Source: Akkermansiaceae bacterium UBA7890 (GTDB taxonomy: Bacteria > Verrucomicrobiota > Verrucomicrobiia > Verrucomicrobiales > Akkermansiaceae). From it: a stretch of DNA of 40,690 nt. The notes beneath the pieces are model-generated. The model searched no databases. It saw only the letters and a program-made list of their open reading frames with translations, and was not told the DNA's origin. The stretch is taken from assembly GCA_002501065.1 (NCBI GenBank), contig DLRK01000196.1:57430-98119 (forward strand), in the 5' to 3' direction. The position numbers and the translations under genes are program-made. Positions 31,992 to 39,997 of the stretch are shown here, piece after piece. Each line of letters opens with the position of its first letter. Position 1 is the stretch's first letter.

Positions 31992-34625
31992 TTACTGCGC
32001 TTCGGTCCGGGTCAGGCGCACGAGATCGCTGGTAATCAGGGCCGTCATGAGGGCCGGCCACGTGCCGCCCTTCTTCCGGGCCTCGGCGTGGATCTTCTGC
32101 ACGACGGGAGCATCTCGGAAGCCGAGGGGACGTCCGAGCGAGAATTGGCACACCTTCCAGATCAGGGACTCGCGCACCCGGTCGTTTGTGGCGAGGAGAT
32201 CCATCAACTCGGCTGCCGACTTGTATGCCACCGGGCTGGCCTGGCCAGGGAAGAGCACTTCCCCATCCTCCCGCAGACTGTTGTCGTGCGGATCCTTCTC
32301 GTGAAAAGTGCCCAGCCCGTCGTACTTTTCGAGAGCAAAGGCGAGCGGTTCGAACTTTGAGTGGCAGCCACCACAGGACTTGTCTGCAATGCGTTTTTCA
32401 GCCGCACCCCGATGCGAAAGACCAGGCCGGGCCGGAACGGGAGCGGTGTCCGCCTCGGGTGGGGGATCCTTTACCACCCCTCGCAGAAGGTTGTTCATGA
32501 CGAAGAGACCGCGGGTGACCATGGAGGCGTCATCCCCTCCCATGGTAAGAACGCTACCCTGGGTGAGAAGACCGCCCCGGGCCGGATTGGCAGAGAGGTC
32601 GTAGCGTTCGGCTTGCTCCTCGCCTGCCCGTTCCTCCGGGGTAATACGGCCACTGTAATGATCGGCGAGGCGGGGAGTCAGGAAGGTGACCTGGGCGTTG
32701 AACAGGTCGGTGAGAGGACGTTTCTCAGTCCAGACTACTTCCTTGAAGAAGCGGATGGTTTCCCGGCGCATGTCCTCTGCCAATCGTGTGTTCCAGCGGG
32801 GAAATTTTTTGGGATCCGGACGCATATTGGCAAGGCGGCGAAGGTTCAGCCACTGTTCCAGGAACTGCACCGAGCGTTTGATGGCACGGGGATCCTCAAG
32901 CATGCGGCCTGCCTGCCTGGCGAGCACATCCGGATCCGGGAGGTTGCCGTCCCGGGCGGCACGCATCAATTCCTCATCGGGAGAGGCACCCCAGATGATG
33001 TAGCTCAGGCGGGAAGCCAGCTCGTAGTCGTCCACCGGCCAGGATGATCCGTCGCCGCGCTGGTTCTCGATCCGATAGATGAAGCGGGGAGACTGCAGCA
33101 TGGCCTGAATGATGTAGCCGACCGCTTCCTTCAGGCTGCCACTCCCGGCCGCGACCGCAGTAGAGACTCCACGGTAGGTGATGATCTCGCGTTGCTCGAG
33201 AGGTCCTCGCAGAATCCATGTGCCCATGGGGCGGATGAGTGCCTCCATGCTCTTGTCGGTGAAGCGGCGATCGCGTGAGAAGCGCGCAGCGAATTTTTCG
33301 GGATCCATCCGACCCACGATGATTTCGGCCAGCCTGGCGTAGGCATCAATGTGCTTGAGATCAACACTGAGATTGTAGGCGGTGTTGGCAAACCCGTCTG
33401 CGCGGAGATCGGGGGGAAGGATCTTGTGCGCTTCCGCCGTGATATCGACACCCACGGTGGCCTTTACGGTTGCGATATATTCTTCCGCGGTGAGCCGCTG
33501 GATCCACTGCTCTCCGATCCCGCCACTGCTCTGCACGTAGTTGGCGGGATCGATGCGAGCGAGAGGCCAGACTGCCCCGTCCTCGATCCACGTCCTGAGG
33601 GTAGCCTTCTGCTCCTTGTTCAGCGGGTCATTATCCTCAGGCATCTCGTCGTGAAAGACGGTCTCCCAGAGCAGGCTCTGTTCAGGATTGCCGGGGACGA
33701 TGGAAATGCCGTCCTTGAGGGTAACGAAGGCGGTTGACCTGCGGGTGAGGTCGAGCTTGCCCTTCCGGGTGCCCGGGTCGTGGCACTCGATGCAGTGGTT
33801 GGCGAGAATGGGAGCGACTTTGTTCTCGAAGTGTGTTGCCCGGGGATCACGTTGCCCGGGGGCCACCCCTCCTTCGGACGGCCCGGCCTTGAAATTGGCC
33901 ATCACCTCGGATGAGGAGAGCCCGCGGCTGTAAACGGCTACGAGGTGGTAACTACCCAGCCAGGGCCGGGTGCCATCCCCCTCGTTTCCCAGGAGGAGGT
34001 GGTAGTCCTGATTCCAATTGGCGGGATCTCCGGGAATGGATGTTTCGGCCGCCTTTTTACCATTGAGGTAGATCCGGCTCCTGCCCGAGCGTTCCCTGGT
34101 GTAGATCAGGTGGGTGAGTCGGGTGGTCAGGCTGCGCGTTCCGGTGGAGAGGGAAGGGATGCCATTGTTGCTCGTCCTGGTAGAGCGGAAGCGCACGTCG
34201 AACGTGTCGCCATCCTGTCCCAGAGTGATGTTACGGTTGGTGCTGTTGTGGGAAAGCGAAACGATACGGGCCGGACCGCTCTGCCTGGTGTCCGCAGGTT
34301 TGATCCAGGCTTCTACCGTGATCTCGCCGCTGCGCTTGACCGCCCCGACCAACCGGCGGGCTGGTTTTTGCGACTGCACGAGGGTCCCCCTGCGGATCTT
34401 GAGAGTTCCCTTCGAGCGGTCCACGCCCTTGGCGTTACCGAGACGCAGGTCGATTGGTTGCCCGGTTCCTGAGCGGTCCTTGATGACGGGGCCGCTGGCG
34501 GAGCTGAAGTCATAGAGCGCCTGCAAGTCGCGGGTGGCACGCTGGGCCGGAGCCTGGGAACTGCCCACCCCTGCCAGAATCGAGATCAGGGCCCACGCAG
34601 GCAGGATTAGGCGGCTTGCGCGCAT
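31992..34625 (-). CDS. DUF1592/DUF1588/DUF1585-type exported cytochrome protein with LamG domain
   Basis: 877 residues from ATG 34625 (MRASRLILPAWALISILAGV); further in-frame sequence upstream lies within the SMP-30-like gene. In order: a LamG/concanavalin-like domain (about 32-248: DRSGTGQPIDLRLGN, ITVEAWIKPADT and SRIYLNGKKAAE), a PSC1-type haem motif C278-I-E-C281-H282 with GKLDLTRRS, then DUF1587/DUF1595 (RLTAEEYIATVKATVGV), DUF1592 (YIIQAMLQSPRFIYRIE, ELASRLSYIIWGASPDEELM), DUF1588 with C751-G-G-C754-H755 in ADKSCGGCHSKFEPLAFALE, and DUF1585. It probably binds two haems c in the periplasm. Redox partner and substrate are unknown. Confidence 0.92.
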   Translation of the reverse strand: MRASRLILPAWALISILAGVGSSQAPAQRATRDLQALYDFSSASGPVIKDRSGTGQPIDLRLGNAKGVDRSKGTLKIRRGTLVQSQKPARRLVGAVKRSGEITVEAWIKPADTRQSGPARIVSLSHNSTNRNITLGQDGDTFDVRFRSTRTSNNGIPSLSTGTRSLTTRLTHLIYTRERSGRSRIYLNGKKAAETSIPGDPANWNQDYHLLLGNEGDGTRPWLGSYHLVAVYSRGLSSSEVMANFKAGPSEGGVAPGQRDPRATHFENKVAPILANHCIECHDPGTRKGKLDLTRRSTAFVTLKDGISIVPGNPEQSLLWETVFHDEMPEDNDPLNKEQKATLRTWIEDGAVWPLARIDPANYVQSSGGIGEQWIQRLTAEEYIATVKATVGVDITAEAHKILPPDLRADGFANTAYNLSVDLKHIDAYARLAEIIVGRMDPEKFAARFSRDRRFTDKSMEALIRPMGTWILRGPLEQREIITYRGVSTAVAAGSGSLKEAVGYIIQAMLQSPRFIYRIENQRGDGSSWPVDDYELASRLSYIIWGASPDEELMRAARDGNLPDPDVLARQAGRMLEDPRAIKRSVQFLEQWLNLRRLANMRPDPKKFPRWNTRLAEDMRRETIRFFKEVVWTEKRPLTDLFNAQVTFLTPRLADHYSGRITPEERAGEEQAERYDLSANPARGGLLTQGSVLTMGGDDASMVTRGLFVMNNLLRGVVKDPPPEADTAPVPARPGLSHRGAAEKRIADKSCGGCHSKFEPLAFALEKYDGLGTFHEKDPHDNSLREDGEVLFPGQASPVAYKSAAELMDLLATNDRVRESLIWKVCQFSLGRPLGFRDAPVVQKIHAEARKKGGTWPALMTALITSDLVRLTRTEAQ

Positions 34626-34680
34626 GACAATGGATAAAGGCTGCTGGAGGCGCCGTTTTGCGGGCTGGTCCACCTTGCCC

Positions 34681-35571
34681 TCACTTGATGACGCCGGAGA
34701 GATCATAGGCGGTGACCTTGTTCTCCAGCATTTGCGGGACGATGAGCAGTTTCTTCCTGGAGAGGTAGGCGATGTCGGCCGAGCCCTTGGGAAGATCCAG
34801 CACGGAGGTGACCGCACCCCTGGCACTGATGTGGAGGACCGCGCCTTCGACCCAGTCGGTGACGAGGAAGCCCCCCTTGCCATCCAGTTCGAGGCCGTCC
34901 AGATTGCCCACAGTTGCCTTGGTGACGGGTTGCACTTTGCGGGTGCGGAGGTCGAGAGCAAGGAGGCGTCCGAGGGTCAGGGTCTCAAAGGACGCCTGGA
35001 TGTCGCGGCCCCAGCCTGCAATGTAAAGAGTGCCTCCGTTCACCAGCAGGCCATTGGGGCTGTCCAGCTCCACTCCTGAGGCCACCTTGGAAATCTTGTC
35101 TCCCTGAAGGGCGTAGATCGTACTGGCGAGCATATCGGAAACGAGGACGGTGCCCCGTTCCGTGATCGCAACATCATTGAAGAACTTCGCCCCGGCCACC
35201 TCGTGGATCGCGTGCGTGGTGGCGTTTTCGATGTTGATGCCGACCAGGCGGTCAATGTCGGCGACCCAGAGCACCCCCCCGGAGGAGCGCAATCCCTTGG
35301 GGGCGTTCAACCCTGCGAACCACCGTGGGTTGACCACGGTTCCGTCCGGCTTGACAATGGAGATCACCCCATCGCCATCCTTGCCCAGGCCTCCCCCCTC
35401 ACCGACCTGTGACAGGTAGATGTTGCCGGTCTCCTTGTCAAAGTAGGCACTCTCCGGGGACTTGATTCCCTTGGAGAGCTCCCAGACCATCTTGGGGGCC
35501 TGGGCCGTGGCCGGGATGACGAGGGTGAAAATTGCGGAACCGACTGCGAGCAAAGTGCGATGAGTCTTCAT
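34681..35571 (-). CDS. Exported SMP-30/gluconolactonase-like beta-propeller protein
   Basis: 296 residues with a signal sequence (LLAVGSAIFTLVIPATAQA). The six-bladed-propeller pattern is visible: SPESAYFDKETGNIYLSQVG, GLNAPKGLRSSGGVLWVADI, FFNDVAITERGTVLVSDM, DSPNGLLVNGGTLYIAGWG and LDGLELDGKGGFLVTDW. Typical SMP-30 metal ligands (Glu, Asn, Asp) have counterparts at these blades: E40-like, N and D in FFNDVAI, PNG and D in LDGLE. The activity could be lactonase-like or merely binding. It is the first of three minus-strand genes with 55-base gaps, ahead of the DUF1592 and DUF1552 proteins, so probably co-transcribed. Confidence 0.82.
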   Translation of the reverse strand: MKTHRTLLAVGSAIFTLVIPATAQAPKMVWELSKGIKSPESAYFDKETGNIYLSQVGEGGGLGKDGDGVISIVKPDGTVVNPRWFAGLNAPKGLRSSGGVLWVADIDRLVGINIENATTHAIHEVAGAKFFNDVAITERGTVLVSDMLASTIYALQGDKISKVASGVELDSPNGLLVNGGTLYIAGWGRDIQASFETLTLGRLLALDLRTRKVQPVTKATVGNLDGLELDGKGGFLVTDWVEGAVLHISARGAVTSVLDLPKGSADIAYLSRKKLLIVPQMLENKVTAYDLSGVIK

Positions 35572-35582
35572 GGCTGGGGGCG

Positions 35583-35611
35583 AATCTAGGGCCGGGATTG
35601 GCCACTGCCCA
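35583..35611 (-). promoter_or_regulatory. Putative promoter for the SMP-30 - DUF1592 - DUF1552 unit
   Basis: On the minus strand TGGGCA (35606-35611), a 17-base spacer and TAGATT (35583-35588). The ATG begins at 35571, eleven bases after the -10. Each hexamer matches consensus at four of six positions. Confidence 0.35.
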
Positions 35612-35644
35612 GTGGATTTTCGGGGGATGGGAGTGGCACCGGAC

Positions 35645-35688
35645 GCCTCCCCGGGAGTTCAAAGGACCTGAAATCCGGGCGGGGAGGC
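35645..35688. promoter_or_regulatory. Long inverted repeat in the SMP-30/PVC-cytochrome divergent region
   Basis: GCCTCCCC (35645-35652) and GGGGAGGC (35681-35688) are perfect reverse complements. Between them, TTCA and TGAA (35658-35661 and 35669-35672) can pair as an inner stem. It lies upstream of both divergent genes, so a regulatory role is more likely than a terminator. Confidence 0.4.
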
Positions 35689-35693
35689 CAAAC

Positions 35694-35713
35694 TCCGGGT
35701 CCAGGGACCCGGA
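35694..35713. promoter_or_regulatory. Near-perfect 20-base palindrome in the same divergent region
   Basis: TCCGGGTCC (35694-35702), AG, then GGACCCGGA (35705-35713): nine-base arms, fully complementary. It lies only five bases after the first inverted repeat. Operator-like or a stable hairpin; no T run follows. Confidence 0.45.
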
Positions 35714-35718
35714 TGTTT

Positions 35719-35740
35719 CGTCAGGATGTGTGTCTTGACG
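35719..35740. promoter_or_regulatory. Inverted repeat over a possible -35 of the PVC-cytochrome gene
   Basis: CGTCAGGA (35719-35726) and TCTTGACG (35733-35740) match as reverse complements at seven of eight positions. The right arm contains TTGACG (35735-35740), a good -35. No convincing -10 is found at normal spacing; the nearest, GAGCTA, is poor. Confidence 0.35.
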
Positions 35741-35769
35741 AAGGGACGTGCAGGGACTGAGCTAGTGAT

Positions 35770-38712
35770 ATGAGCACACGCCCACTACGCCTCGCCCTTT
35801 CGGCCGGCCTGCTGTCCCTGGCCGTCACCCATGCCGAGCCGCCCAAGGAGGCTGCTTTCAAGTATCTCTCGCCCAAGGAAGCGATCGCCAAGATGAAGCA
35901 CCCCGAGGGCTTCGTGGTGAATGCCTTTGCGGCTGAGCCCGATTGCCAGCAACCCTTCGCCTTCACCTTTGACGAGCGGGGCCGGATCTGGCTTTGCGAG
36001 AACCTGAACTACGAGACGCGGAGATCGGACCTCTACAATCTCGGTCCGCAGGGTCGTATCGTGATCCTGACCGATACCGATGGCGATGGAGAGATGGACG
36101 AGCGCAAGGTTTTCAAGGACAAGGTCATGTTCCCCACCGGAATCGCGCTGGGACACGGTGGGGTATGGGTCGGTTCACCGCCGAACCTGCTCTTTATTCC
36201 GGACCGCAACCGCGACGACATTCCCGATGGCGAGCCGGAGATCAAGCTCGATGGATGGGGACGGCAGGACCGTCACGAGACCCTCAACAGTTTCCTCTGG
36301 GGACCGGACGGCTGGCTCTACGGCACCCACGGGGTCTTCACCCACTCGAACGTGGGCAGGCCCGGCGCACCCGACAGCGAACGCCAGCGCATCAATGCCG
36401 GGGTCTGGCGCTACCACCCTCTCAATGAGAAGTTCGAGGTTTTCGCCTGGGGCACGAGCAATCCATGGGGGCTCGATTTTGACGAGAACGGCCAGGCCTT
36501 CGTGACCGCCTGCGTGATTCCGCATCTCTTCCACATGATTCAGGGTGGTCGTTACCACCGGCAGGGTGGCAAGCATTTCAATCCCCACGTTTACGACGAC
36601 ATCAAGACCATCGCGGATCATCGTCACGCTTCCGCCCATGGTGGGGCGCGCTTCTACCTCGCGGATCAGTTCCCGGAGAAGTACCGCAGGAAGCTCTTCA
36701 TGTGCAACATCCACATGCACGGGGTGCAGGTCGATGACGTCAGGCGCAAGGGTTCCGGCTACACCGCGAGCCACGGGGAAGAGTTCTGCATGTCGAACGA
36801 TCCGCAGTGGCTGGGCTTCAACATGGAGATCGGTCCCGACGGATCGGTCTATGCCATCGACTGGCATGACTCCGACATCTGCGGGCGCAAGGTGCTGCAT
36901 CGCAAGACCGGACGGGTCTGGCGGATCAGCTGGGGCAAGGCGAAGTTTCCGGTGGGGATGGATCTCACCAGGCTGTCCGACGAGAAGCTGGTCGAGATGC
37001 ACCTGCATCCCAATGAGTGGTATGTGCGGCAGGCCCGTCGACTCCTGCAGGAGCGCGCCCTGGCGGGCAGGATCAAGCCGGCCACCCTGGCAGGACTGCG
37101 CAGGATTCTCGACAGTGATGCCGATCCGGCGCGGCGCCTGCGGGCGATGTGGACCCTGCAGCTGGTGGGGGGACTGGGTGATGTCATGCTGGCTCCGCTT
37201 CTCGATGACAAGGCCGAGTATGTCCGGGCCTGGGCCATCCAGTTGATCGCGGAAGACAGGCGGGTACCCGATGCGGTGCTCCAGAAGTGGGCCGTGATGG
37301 CGAGGGAGGACAAGAGCGCGGCGGTCCGTCTCTTCCTGGCCTCGGCCATGCAGCGGCTCGACCACGACAAGCGCTGGGACGTCCTCACGGCCCTGGTGGC
37401 CCACGGAGAGGACAAGGATGATCACAACCTGCCCCTCCTGATCTGGTATGCCCTCGAGCCTCTGGTGGTTCTCGATGAGGACAGGACCGCGGCGATAGTG
37501 GCAGCCTGCAAGTTCGACAGGATCAAGGGCTTCATCGAGCGCCGGCGGAAGGCAGGTGGCAAGTCGGCTACCGCCAAGCCCAGGCCCAGGGGACCGAAAG
37601 CCAGGCCTGCGCAAACAGTTCCCGATACGGGCCTGGTGCTGCATCTCAGGGCGGGGGACATTGCCAGCGGGGGGAAATGGGGAAGGGCCACCCAGGCCCA
37701 GGCGGCCTTCCAGCCGACCGTGGTGGCGTCCCTGGGGGGGCGGCGTGCCTACAGGTTCGACGGGGCAGATGACCGCCTCGAGATTCCCCACCGGGCCGAG
37801 CTCGCCTTCGGGAAGAACCAGGCCTACTCGCTGGCCGCCTGGATCTACTGTGAAGGAGCCGGGCACCGCTGGACTGCGCTGGTCAACAAGTCGCGGGAGA
37901 AATCCCGGTGGTATGGCCTGTGGATTGACCCGGCGGGCAACTGGCTCATGGGCGGGCAGGAGGCCAATGTGGAGGGAACCCGGGTCACAGGAGGGTGGCA
38001 TCATGTCTGCATGACCCAGGACAAGGGGGAGAGGTTCCTTTTCGTGGATGGGCACCTTGCGGCTTATGGCGCCGGTTCAGTGGCAGCTGATGGGGCGGGG
38101 GTGCTCTGGATCGGGGGTGCGCCTTCGGTCGAGGAATTTTTCCGGGGCGGGATCAACGAGGTGCGTATCTACCAGCGTGCGCTCAGCGCGGGGGAAGTGA
38201 GTTATCTCTCCGATCATCCGGTGGGGGTGGCGGGTCGCGGGGCACAGGCGGAGGAGAGAACCCCGGAATTGTTCGCGCACTATCGAGAGGTCCTGTCCGA
38301 AAAGAGCCTCGAGGGAGCGGATCTGGAGCATGGCCATCTTGTTTTCACGGAGAGCTGTGGCCGCTGTCACACCGTGAACGGAGAGGGGGGAACGGCGGGT
38401 CCGGCCCTCAGCGGCAGCGAACTCGGTAACCTGGAGTATCTCCTTCCACACGTGCTCGACCCCGACGGCGAGATTGATGAGGACTACCGCTACTACAAGT
38501 TCGAGTTGAAGGACGAGCGGGTGGTCCTGGGGGTGATTGCCGGGGAGAGTGCGCAGAGCTACACCCTTGAGTCCAACGTGGGTCGCTTTGAACTGGAGAA
38601 GGCCAGCATTGCCCACCGGGATGTCCTTCCCTACTCCCTGATGCCCGATGCGGTCTTCCAGACCATGACCGATACCGAGGTGCGCGACCTGGTGGCTTTC
38701 CTGCGGAAGTGA
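35770..38712 (+). CDS. PVC-type haem-binding CxxCH protein with propeller, HEAT and LamG parts
   Basis: 980 residues with a signal sequence (LRLALSAGLLSLAVTHAE). The N-terminal dehydrogenase-like propeller (about 30-400) shows GFVVNAFAAEPDCQQPFAF, DERGRIWLCENLNYE, LTDTDGDGEMDERKVF and GPDGWLYGTHGVF. HEAT-like repeats follow (about 405-590: DPARRLRAMWTLQLVGGL, KAEYVRAWAIQLIAED). A LamG domain comes next (about 620-800: LVLHLRAGDIASGG, YSLAAWIYCEG). A C-terminal cytochrome c has C863-G-R-C866-H867 in TESCGRCHTVNGEGG, with a likely Met ligand in PYSLMPDAV. Predicted: periplasmic oxidoreductase of sugars or alcohols passing electrons to haem. The substrate is unknown. Confidence 0.93.
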   Translation: MSTRPLRLALSAGLLSLAVTHAEPPKEAAFKYLSPKEAIAKMKHPEGFVVNAFAAEPDCQQPFAFTFDERGRIWLCENLNYETRRSDLYNLGPQGRIVILTDTDGDGEMDERKVFKDKVMFPTGIALGHGGVWVGSPPNLLFIPDRNRDDIPDGEPEIKLDGWGRQDRHETLNSFLWGPDGWLYGTHGVFTHSNVGRPGAPDSERQRINAGVWRYHPLNEKFEVFAWGTSNPWGLDFDENGQAFVTACVIPHLFHMIQGGRYHRQGGKHFNPHVYDDIKTIADHRHASAHGGARFYLADQFPEKYRRKLFMCNIHMHGVQVDDVRRKGSGYTASHGEEFCMSNDPQWLGFNMEIGPDGSVYAIDWHDSDICGRKVLHRKTGRVWRISWGKAKFPVGMDLTRLSDEKLVEMHLHPNEWYVRQARRLLQERALAGRIKPATLAGLRRILDSDADPARRLRAMWTLQLVGGLGDVMLAPLLDDKAEYVRAWAIQLIAEDRRVPDAVLQKWAVMAREDKSAAVRLFLASAMQRLDHDKRWDVLTALVAHGEDKDDHNLPLLIWYALEPLVVLDEDRTAAIVAACKFDRIKGFIERRRKAGGKSATAKPRPRGPKARPAQTVPDTGLVLHLRAGDIASGGKWGRATQAQAAFQPTVVASLGGRRAYRFDGADDRLEIPHRAELAFGKNQAYSLAAWIYCEGAGHRWTALVNKSREKSRWYGLWIDPAGNWLMGGQEANVEGTRVTGGWHHVCMTQDKGERFLFVDGHLAAYGAGSVAADGAGVLWIGGAPSVEEFFRGGINEVRIYQRALSAGEVSYLSDHPVGVAGRGAQAEERTPELFAHYREVLSEKSLEGADLEHGHLVFTESCGRCHTVNGEGGTAGPALSGSELGNLEYLLPHVLDPDGEIDEDYRYYKFELKDERVVLGVIAGESAQSYTLESNVGRFELEKASIAHRDVLPYSLMPDAVFQTMTDTEVRDLVAFLRK

Positions 38713-38728
38713 GCGCAGACGTATCGGC

Positions 38729-39913
38729 ATGATTTACCTCGACTCCAACGCGACTTCGCAGGTGCACCCGGAAGTGGTGGAGGCCATGCTGCCCTATCTC
38801 ACCGACCAGTGGTATAATCCCTCCAGCGGATATCGGTCCGCCCGGGCGGTCAAACAGGCCATCACCACGGCGCGGGAGCAGGTGGCGACCCTGATCAACG
38901 CCCACCCGGGGGAGATCGTCTTCACTGGTTGCGGGACGGAATCGAACAACATGGCCCTCAAGTGGCTGGCACGCCTGGTGGGTCGCGAGGAATCCAGGAT
39001 CGTGACCAGTGCGATCGAACACAGTGCGGTCCTGCGGCCCTGTGAGGCCATGGCGGAGGTCGGCTACGAGGTGGCTCAGTGTGCGGTGAAACCGGACGGT
39101 CGTCTCGATCTCGACGAGTTTGCCGGGCTGGTGGATGCGGATCGCCCGGGATTTGCCTCGGTGATGTGGTCCAACAACGAGACCGGGGTCATCAACCCGG
39201 TGGAAGAGGCCTGTGCCATTGCCGGGGAGGTGGGCTGGGCTTTCCACACCGATGCCATCCAGGCGGTCGGGAAGATGCCGGTGGATGTCAGGGCGGTCCC
39301 GGTTGATTTCCTCTCCCTGAGTGGCCACAAGTTCCATGCCCCCAAGGGCGTGGGTGCGCTCTACGTCCGCGAGGGCATTCGTTTTGAACCGATGATTCGC
39401 GGCGGGGGTCAGGAGGATGGCCGGCGCAGCGGGACGGAGAACGTGCCCTTCATCATCGGACTGGGCAAGGCCGCCGAGATCATGAAGGCGGAACTGGAAC
39501 GCGACGGGCACGCCGACGTGCGTCGCCGCCGCGACCGTTTCGAGCAGCGGCTGATGAGCGAGATCGAGGGCGTGACCCTGAACGGATCCCGCGAGCATCG
39601 GGCGGGCAACATCGTGCACGCTTCCTTCGAGAATTGCGAAGCAGCCGGCCTGCTCATTCTCCTCGACGAGGCGGGGGTGCAGTGCTCGGCGGGGAGTGCC
39701 TGCATGACCGGCAAACAGCAGCCCAGCCACGTGCAGAAGGCGATGGGTCTTTCCGACGAGCAGGCCAGGAGCAGCCTGCGCATTTCCCTTTCCATCTTCA
39801 CCACTGACGAGGACGTGGAGGAGGCTGCCACCGCGGTGGGCCGGGCAGTGCACAAGCTGCGGAGCGTGCAGGGCCCCCCGGGGATGGGTCCGGTCGCGGT
39901 CTACGGTGGCTAG
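38729..39913 (+). CDS. Cysteine desulfurase (NifS/IscS family)
   Basis: 394 residues, the usual length. The PLP-enzyme signatures are complete: H98 in TSAIEHSAVL, the NNETG motif (149-153), D175 in FHTDAIQAVGK, the PLP-binding K201 in LSGHKFHAPKGVGALYVR, and the catalytic Cys C325 in CSAGSACMTGKQQPSHV. The enzyme takes sulfur from cysteine as a persulfide for iron-sulfur clusters and other thio-cofactors. Class II-type members have a long flexible Cys loop, matched here. No iscU or sufE neighbour is in the window. It lies 16 bases after the cytochrome gene, probably in the same transcript, though the functions look unrelated. Confidence 0.94.
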   Translation: MIYLDSNATSQVHPEVVEAMLPYLTDQWYNPSSGYRSARAVKQAITTAREQVATLINAHPGEIVFTGCGTESNNMALKWLARLVGREESRIVTSAIEHSAVLRPCEAMAEVGYEVAQCAVKPDGRLDLDEFAGLVDADRPGFASVMWSNNETGVINPVEEACAIAGEVGWAFHTDAIQAVGKMPVDVRAVPVDFLSLSGHKFHAPKGVGALYVREGIRFEPMIRGGGQEDGRRSGTENVPFIIGLGKAAEIMKAELERDGHADVRRRRDRFEQRLMSEIEGVTLNGSREHRAGNIVHASFENCEAAGLLILLDEAGVQCSAGSACMTGKQQPSHVQKAMGLSDEQARSSLRISLSIFTTDEDVEEAATAVGRAVHKLRSVQGPPGMGPVAVYGG

Positions 39914-39997
39914 TGGGAAGGGACATGCTGGAGCTACCTCGCGGCTTGACGAGTGCGCACTGCTGCCGCAGTCTCCGCGCCCCACCAAGATACCACC

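Noticed and set aside
34626..34961. An N-terminal extension of the DUF1592 protein into the SMP-30 gene.
   Set aside because: The added sequence is Ser/Pro/Arg-rich shadow coding. The signal peptide begins at ATG 34625.
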